From: an uncultured Eubacterium sp.
GTDB taxonomy: Bacteria > Bacillota > Clostridia > Lachnospirales > Lachnospiraceae
Reading direction: 5' to 3'
Length of the DNA: 37,691 nt
NCBI GenBank assembly: GCA_947090545.1
Contig: CAMUPC010000013.1
Span: 1 to 37,691, forward strand
Shown: positions 25,039 to 33,406 of the stretch, piece by piece
Position numbering within the stretch: position 1 is the first letter of the stretch
Layout of the letters: each line of letters begins with the position of its first letter
Translations under genes and position numbers: made by a program
The notes under the pieces: model-generated
Told to the model about the DNA's origin: nothing
The model's database searches: none
Seen by the model: the letters and a program-made list of their open reading frames with translations, nothing else

Positions 25039-25927
25039 ACTGCGCAATCGCCGCATTCACATACAAAAGCAATTCCGCATCTTCCCTGCGCACCGCCGCT
25101 CCATACCGCTGCCCGCCAAAGCGGTCATTTAAAATCTTTGTCTGGCTGTCCACATATCCGTTTAAAATACTGACATCTACCGCCATCACATCAATCGAGC
25201 CTTCCTTAAGTGCCGAAAACAGTGCCTCATAACTCTTATATTCAAAAAACATCGGCGCCGTTTTGATACTATTCATCGTTTCCATATAGTCTAAAAACAT
25301 TTTCCGTGTCGTCGCATGTTTCGCAACGCCGATCTTTTTTCCATCCAGGTCTGCGATCGAGCGGATATCACTCGTGCCAAGGGAATTGGCATCTGTCCCG
25401 GTTTCCCTGACCATCATGCCGATATAGTCAGTATAATAGCTGTCTGAAAACGCAAACTTCTGTTTTCGCTCTTGTGTAATCGTATACGTCGCAAACAGGC
25501 AGTCTACTTCGCGCTGTTCCAGCTTTTCCTCACGGTCAGCTACCGTGACGCCGACAAAGGATACCAGCCCCTGCTGCTTTGCTTCGCCGATACTAACGCC
25601 GAACAGCTCTGCCGCCGTCTGGTAGGCAAGCTCGACCTCCAGCCCGGCCCAGGTATCTGTCTGACTGTCATACAGGCTGAGCCCCGGCACGTCCGTCTTG
25701 CAGCCAGCAAGCAAATACCCGCGCTCTTTGATCTTTTGCACAATCTCAGATTCCTGTCCAGCGTCCTGTGTGCCTGTACTGCCATCCTGAGGATTATTCG
25801 TAGCGTCCTGTGTGCCTGTACTGTCATTTTGAGGCGGGTTTGGCGTATTTTTTGTCTCGTTTGCACAGCCGCACAGGGCTGCGGCAAGAAACAGCGCCAG
25901 CACCCAAAACCGTGCCTTCCTATGCAT
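25037..25927 (-). CDS. amino-acid-type ABC solute-binding lipoprotein (SBP_bac_3), C-terminally truncated
   Basis: The 296-residue protein begins with a lipoprotein signal (ALFLAAALCGC, lipobox ALCGC) and a T/Q/D/N-rich linker holding two GTQDA units coded by a 21-bp direct repeat (25761-25781 and 25803-25823). The SBP_bac_3 domain runs from about residue 63 (EIVQKIKERGYLLAGCK) with TWAGLEVELAYQTA, KQKFAFSDSYYTDYIGMMV and DLDGKKIGVAKHATTRKMF. It ends at RREDAELLLYVNAAIAQ-stop, where relatives usually go on for some 20-30 residues to close the last helix. The stop lies at the deletion junction with the AraC remnant. The start overlaps the symporter stop by 8 nt (RBS GGAGG). Probably translated, of doubtful function. 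Confidence 0.85.
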   Translation of the reverse strand: MHRKARFWVLALFLAAALCGCANETKNTPNPPQNDSTGTQDATNNPQDGSTGTQDAGQESEIVQKIKERGYLLAGCKTDVPGLSLYDSQTDTWAGLEVELAYQTAAELFGVSIGEAKQQGLVSFVGVTVADREEKLEQREVDCLFATYTITQERKQKFAFSDSYYTDYIGMMVRETGTDANSLGTSDIRSIADLDGKKIGVAKHATTRKMFLDYMETMNSIKTAPMFFEYKSYEALFSALKEGSIDVMAVDVSILNGYVDSQTKILNDRFGGQRYGAAVRREDAELLLYVNAAIAQ

Positions 25928-27212
25928 GTTTTTCCTCCATTCTGTTAAATACCTCGCGGTCTAAGTCGCCGTTTTGGTGTGCTACAATCGTCGTACATAC
26001 GGCGTCGCCCGTAATATTGACTGCCGTACGCACCATATCCAGAATACGGTCAACGCCCATGATCAGCATAATCGCTTCCACTGGAATCCCAACGGCAGTA
26101 AATACCATCGACAGCGTTACAAGCCCCACGGACGGAATGCCTGCTGTCCCAATCGAGGCAAGCGTCGCGGTCGCAATAACCGTCAGATACCCCTGCGCGC
26201 CGAGCTGCATCCCATATGCCTGTGCCGCGAATACGACTGCCACGCCCTGCATAATGGAAGTCCCGTCCATATTGATCGTCGCGCCAAGCGGGATCGTAAA
26301 CGAAGAGATTTTTCTGGATACGCCGATTCTTTCCTCAAGCGTATCAATATTCATCGGAATCGTAGCGTTGGACGTCGAGGTAGAAAACGCAAACGCCATA
26401 ACCGGGAAAAATTTTTTGATAAAGCGCGCCGGATTTAATCTCGTAAACACAATTAACAAAATCATATACACGCCGAAGCACTGGAGCACCAGCCCAAGCA
26501 GGACGCTTCCCATGTATTTTAAAAGCGGGAGGAACGCGTCAAAGCCCAGGTTTGCAAACGTCTTTGCAATCATACAAAATACGCCGACCGGGGCTAAATT
26601 CATGACCAGATTGGTCATTTCCATCATCAGCTCGTTGCACTGGTTTAACAGGTTGGCAACCAGCTCCGCCCGCTCCCCCATTTTGGCAAGCAGCACGCCG
26701 ATCAGCAGGGCAAACAGAATGATTTGCAGCATCGTGCCGTCGGCAAGCGCCCCGATAGGGTTTTCCGGTATAATATTTAAAATCGTATCCGCTACCGATA
26801 CATTTTCCGCAACTGCCACCTCATTCGTCTCAATCGACGACATATCCAGCCCTACGCCCGGCTTTACAATGGTAGCAACCGTAATCGCCACGGATACGGC
26901 AAGCGCTGTCGTCAGCAGGTAAAAGGCAATCGTCTTGCCGCCTACTTTCCCCAGGGACTTTGTATCGCCAATCGCGGAGCTCCCGCACACGAGCGAGCAG
27001 AACACAAGCGGCACGACGAGCATCTTCATCAGGCGGATAAATCCGTTTCCTATCACATAAAAGATCCCGTCCACAAGCACATCATCCCTGACATAAGAAT
27101 GCGGAACCCACAAATTCAAAACAACACCCAGCACAAGGCCCCCGATCAAGCCAATAAAAATCTTCGTCGTAAGCCCTAGTTTCTTTTTTTCTGTTCGGTT
27201 TTCTTTAGGCAT
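25920..27212 (-). CDS. dicarboxylate/amino acid:cation symporter (DAACS/GltP family)
   Basis: The 430-residue membrane protein is full length for the family. It shows IFIGLIGGLVLGVVLN, LMKMLVVPLVFCSLVCG, the re-entrant loop serine-rich AFSTSTSNATIPMNI near residue 275, and the NMDGTSIMQG substrate/cation motif near residue 310, followed by SIGTAGIPSVGLV. These are the conserved elements of GltP/GltT/SstT-type transporters that import glutamate, aspartate, dicarboxylates or serine with Na+ or H+. It lies 24 nt after the RmlD-like gene and overlaps the binding-protein gene, so the three are likely one transcript, although the secondary transporter does not need a binding protein. Confidence 0.93.
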   Translation of the reverse strand: MPKENRTEKKKLGLTTKIFIGLIGGLVLGVVLNLWVPHSYVRDDVLVDGIFYVIGNGFIRLMKMLVVPLVFCSLVCGSSAIGDTKSLGKVGGKTIAFYLLTTALAVSVAITVATIVKPGVGLDMSSIETNEVAVAENVSVADTILNIIPENPIGALADGTMLQIILFALLIGVLLAKMGERAELVANLLNQCNELMMEMTNLVMNLAPVGVFCMIAKTFANLGFDAFLPLLKYMGSVLLGLVLQCFGVYMILLIVFTRLNPARFIKKFFPVMAFAFSTSTSNATIPMNIDTLEERIGVSRKISSFTIPLGATINMDGTSIMQGVAVVFAAQAYGMQLGAQGYLTVIATATLASIGTAGIPSVGLVTLSMVFTAVGIPVEAIMLIMGVDRILDMVRTAVNITGDAVCTTIVAHQNGDLDREVFNRMEEKHA

Positions 27213-27236
27213 GTCACCCTCCTATCGTTCTATTTA

Positions 27237-28112
27237 TTATTTCCAGCTTTCTGATTGCTTAGCACTGATTTCCACATATTTTTTCAATTCGTCAAACCAC
27301 TGCGGCATCGTATACTGCCCCGTCATTTTCATCATCAAATTTTCCAGCAGAATCGAAATCCTGCCCCTGTTTTCCACCAGAAAATAACCCTTCGCAAGCT
27401 CCGTATCATACCCTGACAAAGCAAGGATCGCAGTCGCAAACTCATGCCTGGAGCACATGCCTTCGCAGGAAGCATGAAAAATGCCGTACTCCGCCTTATC
27501 CAGCATACACCGAATAAAGTCCGCAAGCACCCGCGCGCTCGTAGGGCTTCCAATCCGGTCAAGCGGTGCTTCAAACGGCGTCTTGGACTTGCCGCACCGT
27601 ATGACATAAGAAAAATAATCCTCCTTTGCCTCGTCGTTTGCCGCGCCGTATACCCAGGAGCTTCGGATAATCAAGTGCTTCGGATTTAATTCTTTGACAT
27701 AATTTTCTCCTGCAAACTTGGACTTGCCGTATACCGACTGCGGGTCCGGCAGGTCAAACTCCGTCAGGTGCCCGGCTGTCCTGCCGCTGAACACATCATC
27801 GGTGGACAGGTGAACGATCTTTGCATTCGCGCCTCTGGACGCAGCCGCCAGGTTCCTTGCGCCAAGCGCATTGACCTTAAAAGCCTCGACCATATTTTGC
27901 TCACAATAATCCGCGTCTGAAATGCTGGCACAGTTGATTACGATATTGGGACGGTATACCTTGATGCACTGCTCTACCGCTTCCATATCCGTAATATCCA
28001 CATCCAGATCCGTTCCTACGACTTTATTGTCCATATCCTTTTTCAGCAGCTCAACGAGCGCGGAGCCAAGGCGCCCCTCCGCCCCGGTGATCCAGATTGC
28101 ATTTTTTAACAT
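27237..28112 (-). CDS. RmlD-like NAD(P)-dependent sugar-nucleotide reductase
   Basis: I start at ATG 28110-28112 (MLKNAIWITGAEGRLG) after AGGAGG; the longer frame adds a non-homologous leader. The 291-residue protein is a short-chain dehydrogenase of the dTDP-4-dehydrorhamnose reductase (RmlD) group: the Rossmann ITGAEGRLGSALVELL, DVDITDMEAV, IVINCASISDADYCE, STDDVFSGRTAGHLTE and the active-site YGKSKFAGENYV. RmlD makes dTDP-L-rhamnose, a candidate substrate for the polysaccharide operon nearby, but the other rml genes are absent here and MAT2B-like relatives exist, so the substrate is not certain. It is preceded by a promoter and a hairpin (28178-28248). Confidence 0.8.
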   Translation of the reverse strand: MLKNAIWITGAEGRLGSALVELLKKDMDNKVVGTDLDVDITDMEAVEQCIKVYRPNIVINCASISDADYCEQNMVEAFKVNALGARNLAAASRGANAKIVHLSTDDVFSGRTAGHLTEFDLPDPQSVYGKSKFAGENYVKELNPKHLIIRSSWVYGAANDEAKEDYFSYVIRCGKSKTPFEAPLDRIGSPTSARVLADFIRCMLDKAEYGIFHASCEGMCSRHEFATAILALSGYDTELAKGYFLVENRGRISILLENLMMKMTGQYTMPQWFDELKKYVEISAKQSESWK

Positions 28113-28172
28113 AGAAAACCTCCTCTTCTGATTCTCGTTGTTTTTGTACTGGCATATGTTACATACCAACCG

Positions 28173-28207
28173 AAAAAATGTGCATCTCTGCTGGCAGAAA
28201 TGCACAT
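28173..28207 (-). terminator. terminator-like hairpin in the leader of the RmlD-like gene
   Basis: On the minus strand a 13-nt arm (28207-28195) pairs with 28190-28178 around a 4-nt loop with a single mismatch-like G/T position, followed by six T. It may end transcripts from the fic side, or act as an attenuator for the promoter at 28220-28248, since it begins only a few nt after the predicted start of transcription. Confidence 0.75.
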
Positions 28208-28219
28208 TTAGATAAAACT

Positions 28220-28248
28220 ATTATATCATTTTCTTGGTGGAATTGCAA
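28220..28248 (-). promoter_or_regulatory. promoter upstream of the RmlD-like gene
   Basis: On the minus strand TTGCAA (28248-28243) and a perfect TATAAT (28225-28220) are 17 nt apart. Transcription would start near 28213, just before the hairpin at 28207-28178, and about 100 nt before the ATG at 28112. Confidence 0.75.
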
Positions 28249-28275
28249 GAATTTCATTTTTATCCCTGCACGCAC

Positions 28276-28953
28276 TTATTGTAAAGTCCCAGACGCAGCC
28301 ATCGCAAGATACCGGGCTTCCAGCGCGTTAAAATAATCCAGCCGATTCTCCTTTGCGATCGATATGGGCGCAAAGCCGTTTGCCATAAGCTGATAGTTCA
28401 TCATCAGCCTGGAAGTTCTTCCATTCCCATCTGCAAACGGATGGATCTTAACAAATTCCCCATGCGTCCATGCGGCAAGCTCGATCCCATTCATCTGCTG
28501 TCCTTTCCATAGCAGATCTGCATAGAAATCCTTTACCTGCCGGTACATCTCATTCGGGGACGGCGGCGTGTGCTGTGCGCCGGAAATATACACATCCACA
28601 TTTCGGTAAACCCCGCCCACCATAATATTTTCCAGTAGCATGGCATGGATTTCCTTGACGATTGTTTCATTCAGGGCACACCCTTTCGCGATACAATCCT
28701 TGACATAGCAAAACGCCTTTTGATGGTTCACCTGCTCGTAGATCTCGCGCAGGCTTTTGCCGCCGACACTGATTCCATCCTCCAGCACCAGCTTTGTCTC
28801 GATCAGAGTCAGCGTATTTCCTTCTATGGCGGTAGAATGATGCGTATATTCGATTTCAAATGCCCGCTCGAAGCTTTCCATCGTAAGCTTAGGAATGTAC
28901 GCCTTCCCTTTTTGGTATGCGTCCCGTTTCCGCAGCAATTCCTGGTAGTCCAT
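28276..28953 (-). CDS. Fic-domain protein, class II (N-terminal inhibitory helix)
   Basis: The 225-residue protein has the full Fic core HPFADGNGRTSR near residue 165 and, near residue 40, STAIEGNTLT, which matches the inhibitory motif (S/T)xxxE(G/N) in the N-terminal position. This is the class II arrangement, in which the helix blocks ATP binding until relieved, so no separate antitoxin is needed and none is seen. Fic enzymes usually transfer AMP to protein targets. The ATG follows GGGAGGGG and lies 15 nt after rseP, making it the last gene of the housekeeping operon; that position is unusual and may be a passenger insertion. The target is unknown. Confidence 0.9.
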   Translation of the reverse strand: MDYQELLRKRDAYQKGKAYIPKLTMESFERAFEIEYTHHSTAIEGNTLTLIETKLVLEDGISVGGKSLREIYEQVNHQKAFCYVKDCIAKGCALNETIVKEIHAMLLENIMVGGVYRNVDVYISGAQHTPPSPNEMYRQVKDFYADLLWKGQQMNGIELAAWTHGEFVKIHPFADGNGRTSRLMMNYQLMANGFAPISIAKENRLDYFNALEARYLAMAASGTLQ

Positions 28954-28968
28954 GTGCCCCTCCCGCCG

Positions 28969-30003
28969 TTACATCACAATTTTTCGGATATCATTAAACA
29001 TAATCACAACCATCAGCGCCATCAGCAGCATCAAAAACACCAGATTGACCGCCCCTTCCTTATTCGGGTCTAACCGCTTGCCGCGAACCGCTTCCACGAT
29101 CAAAAATACAAGCCTGCCCCCGTCTAACGCCGGGATCGGCAAAAGGTTCATAATGCCAAGGTTTGCCGACAGCAGGATACAGATATTGAGCATATTTAAA
29201 AAGACCATAAACGCGCCGCTGGATTTGACCTCGGTATACGTATCCCCGATCGTCTTTACAATCCCAACCGGCCCGGACATATCGTTAATGCCCACATGCC
29301 CGGTAAAAAGCTGCCCCAGGCTCTCGATCGTAGAACAGATCCAGTATTTTACCTCATAGACGCTGTAGCGCAGCGTATCGGCAAGGCTTCCTCTGGCGCG
29401 TGCCGTCGTGCCGTAAAAGCCGAACAGATAACGCCCGCTCTCTTGGTCATACAGCGGCTCAAGGACGGCCGTATGCTTTTCGCCGTCCCGCTCATACGTT
29501 ACTTCCACCGATTCATTCGCGTGAAAGTATGTATACACAGATACTTCCCGGTACAAATGAATCCGTTTGTTTCCCATTTTGACAATCTCGTCGCCAGCCT
29601 GCATCCCTGCTTCGGCAGCCGGATAGCCTTCCATCACGTCGGTCAGCACCGGGCGGTCAAACCCGACGCTTGCTACTAAGACCAGGGAAAACGCGATCGC
29701 CATAATAAAATTAAAGATCGGGCCAGCCGCCACGATCGAAGCGCGCTGTAAGACAGACTTGTTGTTAAAGCCCCTGTCATCATCGCTTGCCTCATCCTCG
29801 CCTTCCATCATACAGGCGCCGCCAAACGGCAGCAGCTTTAAGGAGTACTTCGTTTCCCCTTTTGTAAAGCCGACCACCGTAGGCCCAAGCCCCAGGCAAA
29901 ACTCATTAACCCTGACGTCATTATGCTTTGCCAGCAGAAAATGTCCCAATTCATGGAACAAAATAATCACACTGAAAATAACCAATGCCAAAACAATATT
30001 CAA
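28969..30003 (-). CDS. rseP: site-2 (RIP) membrane zinc metalloprotease
   Basis: The 344-residue membrane protein carries HELGH at residues 17-21 in its first helix (the zinc site HExxH), one PDZ domain around residues 115-195 (EGYPAAEAGMQAGDEIV), and the third zinc-ligand motif NLLPIPALDGGRLVF near residue 305. This is the RseP/RasP/YluC family, which cuts membrane-spanning anti-sigma factors and signal-peptide remnants. The start is a TTG (30001-30003) just 1 nt after the dxr stop, with AGGTGG upstream. Order cdsA-dxr-rseP is conserved in Firmicutes. Confidence 0.93.
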   Translation of the reverse strand: MNIVLALVIFSVIILFHELGHFLLAKHNDVRVNEFCLGLGPTVVGFTKGETKYSLKLLPFGGACMMEGEDEASDDDRGFNNKSVLQRASIVAAGPIFNFIMAIAFSLVLVASVGFDRPVLTDVMEGYPAAEAGMQAGDEIVKMGNKRIHLYREVSVYTYFHANESVEVTYERDGEKHTAVLEPLYDQESGRYLFGFYGTTARARGSLADTLRYSVYEVKYWICSTIESLGQLFTGHVGINDMSGPVGIVKTIGDTYTEVKSSGAFMVFLNMLNICILLSANLGIMNLLPIPALDGGRLVFLIVEAVRGKRLDPNKEGAVNLVFLMLLMALMVVIMFNDIRKIVM

Positions 30004-30004
30004 C

Positions 30005-31147
30005 TTACCACCTGCTTTCTATCCATTCATATACGACATGCTCTGTTTCCAAAACCTGCTCCAGATCCGGCTGTTTCAGATACTTACAGTGCCGCATACA
30101 ATCTTCAATGATCTTAGTAATATCCAAAAAACCGATCCTGCGCTCCAAAAATTTTGCAACGGCACGCTCATTTGCCGCATTAAAAATCGTCGGCAGGTTG
30201 CCGCCGCGCTCCGCTGCTTCATAAGCGAGCCGCAGCCCGTCAAATGTCTCAAGGTCCGGTGCTTCAAACGTAATGCTGCCAAGCTTATAAAAATCCAGCC
30301 TCTGCCCGGACAGCGGCATACGCTTCGGATAATACAGCGCGTACTGGATCGGCAGCCGCATATCCGGCGTGCCAAGCTGCGCGATAATGCTGCCGTCCTC
30401 ATACTCTACCATCGAATGAATGACAGACTGCGGCTGCACAACGACCTGGATCTTGGATAGCTCCGTGCCGAACAGCCATTTTGCTTCCATCACTTCCAGC
30501 CCTTTATTTACCATGGTCGCAGAATCGATTGTAATTTTCTTTCCCATGCTCCAGTTCGGATGGCGCAGCGCGTCCTCCACCTGCATCCCGGCAAGCTCCT
30601 TTTTGGACTTTCCGCGGAACGGCCCGCCCGAAGCGGTCAGCAGTATTTTGTGGATGCGGTTTCCCGCTTCTCCGTTTAACGACTGAAAAATCGCGCTGTG
30701 CTCGCTGTCTACCGGAAGGATCGGCACGCCGTATTCCTCTGCCAGGGGCATAATCAGATGCCCCGCTGTCACAAGCGTCTCTTTATTTGCCAGCGCAATC
30801 TTTTTTTTCGCACGGATCGCCGCCACGGTCGGACGCAGCCCGATCATGCCGACGATTGCCGTCACAAGCATCTCCGCCTGCGGAAGCACCGCCGCCTCGA
30901 TCATGCCGTCCATACCGCTGACAATGCGCACAGACAGGTCGCTGACCCTGGTACGCAGCTCTTTTGCGTCCTTTTCTTCCCAGACTGCGGCGAGCACTGG
31001 GGCAAATTCACGGATCTGGCGCTCCAGCAAATCGATATTTTTCCCTGCGGCAAGCGCCCAGACCCTGATGTCTCCCTGCTCCCTTACAATTTCAAGCGTC
31101 TGCGTCCCGATGGAGCCGGTCGAGCCAAGGATCGCTATATTTTTCAT
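30005..31147 (-). CDS. dxr: 1-deoxy-D-xylulose 5-phosphate reductoisomerase
   Basis: The 380-residue protein matches DXR along its whole length: NADPH-binding ILGSTGSIGTQTLEIVRE, ALANKETLVTAGHLIM, the metal and substrate site PVDSEHSAIFQSL, LTASGGPFRG, and HPNWSMGKKITIDSATMVNK with GLEVMEAKWLFG. It makes 2-C-methyl-D-erythritol 4-phosphate, the committed step of the MEP pathway that supplies the isoprenoid for undecaprenyl phosphate. It sits between cdsA and rseP, consistent with envelope supply. A run of TCCTAT repeats lies upstream (31165-31192). RBS GGTGAGG. Confidence 0.95.
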   Translation of the reverse strand: MKNIAILGSTGSIGTQTLEIVREQGDIRVWALAAGKNIDLLERQIREFAPVLAAVWEEKDAKELRTRVSDLSVRIVSGMDGMIEAAVLPQAEMLVTAIVGMIGLRPTVAAIRAKKKIALANKETLVTAGHLIMPLAEEYGVPILPVDSEHSAIFQSLNGEAGNRIHKILLTASGGPFRGKSKKELAGMQVEDALRHPNWSMGKKITIDSATMVNKGLEVMEAKWLFGTELSKIQVVVQPQSVIHSMVEYEDGSIIAQLGTPDMRLPIQYALYYPKRMPLSGQRLDFYKLGSITFEAPDLETFDGLRLAYEAAERGGNLPTIFNAANERAVAKFLERRIGFLDITKIIEDCMRHCKYLKQPDLEQVLETEHVVYEWIESRW

Positions 31148-31164
31148 TGTTCCTCACCTTTCCT

Positions 31165-31192
31165 ATTTTATCCTATCTTATCCTATTTCTAT
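31165..31192 (-). repeat. short TCCTAT tandem repeats before dxr
   Basis: The plus strand reads three imperfect 10-nt units (TCCTATTTTA, TCCTATCTTA, TCCTATTTCT) in the 68-nt gap between cdsA and dxr. On the mRNA sense this is GGATAA-rich and lies 15-45 nt before the dxr start. Copy-number change could alter leader length; no function is established. Confidence 0.5.
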
Positions 31193-31215
31193 GCAGCCGA
31201 TACCAAGATCCTGCA

Positions 31216-32016
31216 CTACAGCAAATATTTTGCTAAATAACAAATGACCGGCGCCGTAAAAATCACGCTGTCAAAACGGTCTAAAATGCCGCCGTGCCCT
31301 GGGATGAGCGTTCCGTAATCCTTGATCTCATAGTTTCTTTTGATCGCGGACGCCGCCAGGTCGCCGACCATCGAGATCACGCCGCCTGCCGAGCTGATCG
31401 CGGCAAGCACAAGCACCTGCATACTTGTAATGCCCATCTGCGAGCGGAACACCGACGCATACAGCGCCGTCAGCAAAAATGTCCCCGCAATGCCGCCGAT
31501 GGCTCCTTCTACCGATTTTTTCGGCGAGAGCAGCGGAGACATCTTGTGCTTCCCAAGCTTAACGCCGACGCAGTACGCGCACGTATCGCATCCCCAGGAG
31601 CATAAAAAGATCAGCCAGACAAGATACTGCCCCTGCTCCATGGCACGCACCTGGTAAATGCCGGAAAGCATCACCGCTACATAAAACACACCAAAAAATA
31701 CAGCCGTCACCTGCGACGCATGGTACTTCGGATACGCAAGCACATAGGCCCCAAGCAGCACAATCAAAAGAACAACGACAAATACCATCGTATCCGGTAT
31801 CCAGTGAAAATACAGATCCAAATAATACAGCGCCGCCGCCGAATATCCTACAAACGCTGCGGCCGTCCGCTCGATTTGATAGACACGGTACAGCTCATAC
31901 ATTCCGATCAGCGAAATCACACAAGAGGCAAACAGCAGCACTTCCCCGCCTGTTATAATAAAAAACAACGCTGCCGCGACCAGTATCATTCCGCTGATTA
32001 ACCTTGTTTTAAACAT
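31216..32016 (-). CDS. cdsA: phosphatidate cytidylyltransferase
   Basis: The 266-residue protein has about eight membrane helices and the C-terminal CDP-alcohol synthase signature, SAIKRNYEIKDYGTLIPGHG followed by GILDRFDS, with the conserved K-D and PGHGG-D-R-D pattern near residues 215-245. It converts phosphatidic acid and CTP to CDP-diacylglycerol, the precursor of anionic phospholipids. It follows uppS by about 50 nt with AAGGAG upstream, and precedes dxr, the usual Firmicute order. Confidence 0.95.
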   Translation of the reverse strand: MFKTRLISGMILVAAALFFIITGGEVLLFASCVISLIGMYELYRVYQIERTAAAFVGYSAAALYYLDLYFHWIPDTMVFVVVLLIVLLGAYVLAYPKYHASQVTAVFFGVFYVAVMLSGIYQVRAMEQGQYLVWLIFLCSWGCDTCAYCVGVKLGKHKMSPLLSPKKSVEGAIGGIAGTFLLTALYASVFRSQMGITSMQVLVLAAISSAGGVISMVGDLAASAIKRNYEIKDYGTLIPGHGGILDRFDSVIFTAPVICYLAKYLL

Positions 32017-32066
32017 TTCCTTCTCCTTTTTGATACCCCATTTCCTGTTTCTATGCCCTTATAAGC

Positions 32067-32774
32067 TTACGCTAACCCGCCATACCTGCGTTCCCTGTTC
32101 TGGTAGGCTTCCACTGCTTTTTGCAGCTCTTTTTCGTCAAAATCCGGCCACGGGATATCGGTAAAATAAAACTCGCTGTACGCAAGCTGCCAAAGCAGGT
32201 AGTTTGACAGGCGCTGCTCCCCGCTCGTACGGATCAAAAGGTCAGGGTCAGGAATGCCTGCGGTATCCAGATAGCCGGAAAAGGCTTCCTCCGTAACGCT
32301 GTCCTTTGCAAGCCTGCCTGCTTCGATCTCTGCGTACATCTTTTTCATGGCGCGCAGCATCTCATCCCGGCTGCCATAGTTTAAGGCAATCTGAAAATAA
32401 AAGCCGTCATACTGGCTTGACACTTCCTCCAGCTCCCGGATCTGTTCCTGCAATTTTGGCGTCAGGCGGGAAATATCGCCCAGCACCCGCACGCGCATAT
32501 TGTTTTTCTTCGCCGTTTTCTGGCAGGTTTTCATATAGCTTCCAAGCAGGCGCATCAGTTCGTCTACTTCCTCCTTGGGACGGCTCCAGTTTTCCGTCGA
32601 AAACGCATAAACTGTAAGATATTTTATGCCCATGTGCCCTGCTGCATCACATATTTTCTCTACATTTTTTGCGCCTATTTTATGCCCGTAATTGCGCGGC
32701 ATTCCTTTGCTCTTTGCCCATCTCCCGTTGCCGTCCAGAATAATCGCCACATGCTGTGGTATTTTTGCATCCAT
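32067..32774 (-). CDS. uppS: undecaprenyl diphosphate synthase
   Basis: I prefer ATG 32772-32774 (MDAKIPQHVAIILDGNGRWA), which has GGAG 9 nt upstream; the ATG at 32789 sits directly on the T-run of a terminator with no ribosome site. That gives 235 residues. Motifs are IILDGNGRWAKSKGMPRNYG with the catalytic Asp, VYAFSTENWSRP, and the C-terminal LLIRTSGEQRLSNYLLWQLAYSEF. UppS condenses isopentenyl diphosphate onto farnesyl diphosphate to make the C55 carrier used by peptidoglycan and by the polysaccharide operon of this window. Confidence 0.94.
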   Translation of the reverse strand: MDAKIPQHVAIILDGNGRWAKSKGMPRNYGHKIGAKNVEKICDAAGHMGIKYLTVYAFSTENWSRPKEEVDELMRLLGSYMKTCQKTAKKNNMRVRVLGDISRLTPKLQEQIRELEEVSSQYDGFYFQIALNYGSRDEMLRAMKKMYAEIEAGRLAKDSVTEEAFSGYLDTAGIPDPDLLIRTSGEQRLSNYLLWQLAYSEFYFTDIPWPDFDEKELQKAVEAYQNRERRYGGLA

Positions 32775-32789
32775 ATTTAGAATCTCCAT

Positions 32790-32823
32790 AAAAAGAAGGG
32801 AACATCGCCGCGGCTATGTTCCC
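32790..32823 (-). terminator. terminator hairpin between frr and uppS
   Basis: On the minus strand GGGAACAT (32823-32816) pairs with ATGTTCCC (32805-32798) around a GC-rich 10-nt loop, followed by TTCTTTTT. It begins 10 nt after the frr stop and ends about 15 nt before the uppS start, so there is no room for a promoter in between. It probably reduces rather than abolishes uppS transcription. Confidence 0.75.
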
Positions 32824-32832
32824 CGATTATCG

Positions 32833-33387
32833 CTAAACAGTCATAATTTCTTTCGTCTTTTCTTCCACCGCTTTGTCAATGTCAGCAATAAATTTGTCCG
32901 TCATCTTCTGAACCTTTCCTTCCAGCTCTTTGATCTCATCTTCGGAAATGTCCTCTTTTTTGCCCAGCTTTTTAAATGAGTCGTTTGCGTCACGCCGGAT
33001 ATTGCGGACTGCGACCTTAGCCGCCTCCCCTTTTTTCTTGATGTCTTTTGAAAGGTCTTTCCGTCGCTCTTCGGTCAGCTCTGGGAAAACAAGACGGATT
33101 GATTTGCCGTCATTGGTCGGATTGATCCCAAGATCCGAGGTCATAATCACCTTTTCGATCTCCTTTACCATCGAAGGCTCCCACGGCTGAATCTGGATCA
33201 TCCTCGGTTCCGGTACATTTACATTTGCTACCTGCTGGATGGGTGTCGGCGTGCCGTAATAATCAACACGCAGCTTATCCAAGACGTGCGGATTCGCCCG
33301 TCCCGCACGGATGCTGCCAAACTCTTCCTGCAAGTTTCGCATCGTTTTTTGCATTTTATCGTCATACTGAACTAACCTGTCATCCAT
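32833..33387 (-). CDS. frr: ribosome recycling factor
   Basis: ATG 33385-33387 (MDDRLVQYDDKMQKTMRNL) after AGGAAAGAG is the family start, giving 184 residues; the longer frame overlaps pyrH. It contains FGSIRAGRANPHVLDKLRVDYYG, PEPRMIQIQPWEPSMVKEIE, and FPELTEERRKDL, then VRNIRRDAND, all characteristic of RRF, which splits post-termination ribosomes with EF-G. It follows pyrH closely (19 nt) as in most bacteria and is followed by a terminator. Confidence 0.96.
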   Translation of the reverse strand: MDDRLVQYDDKMQKTMRNLQEEFGSIRAGRANPHVLDKLRVDYYGTPTPIQQVANVNVPEPRMIQIQPWEPSMVKEIEKVIMTSDLGINPTNDGKSIRLVFPELTEERRKDLSKDIKKKGEAAKVAVRNIRRDANDSFKKLGKKEDISEDEIKELEGKVQKMTDKFIADIDKAVEEKTKEIMTV

Positions 33388-33406
33388 ACTGCTCTTTCCT
33401 CCGTCC

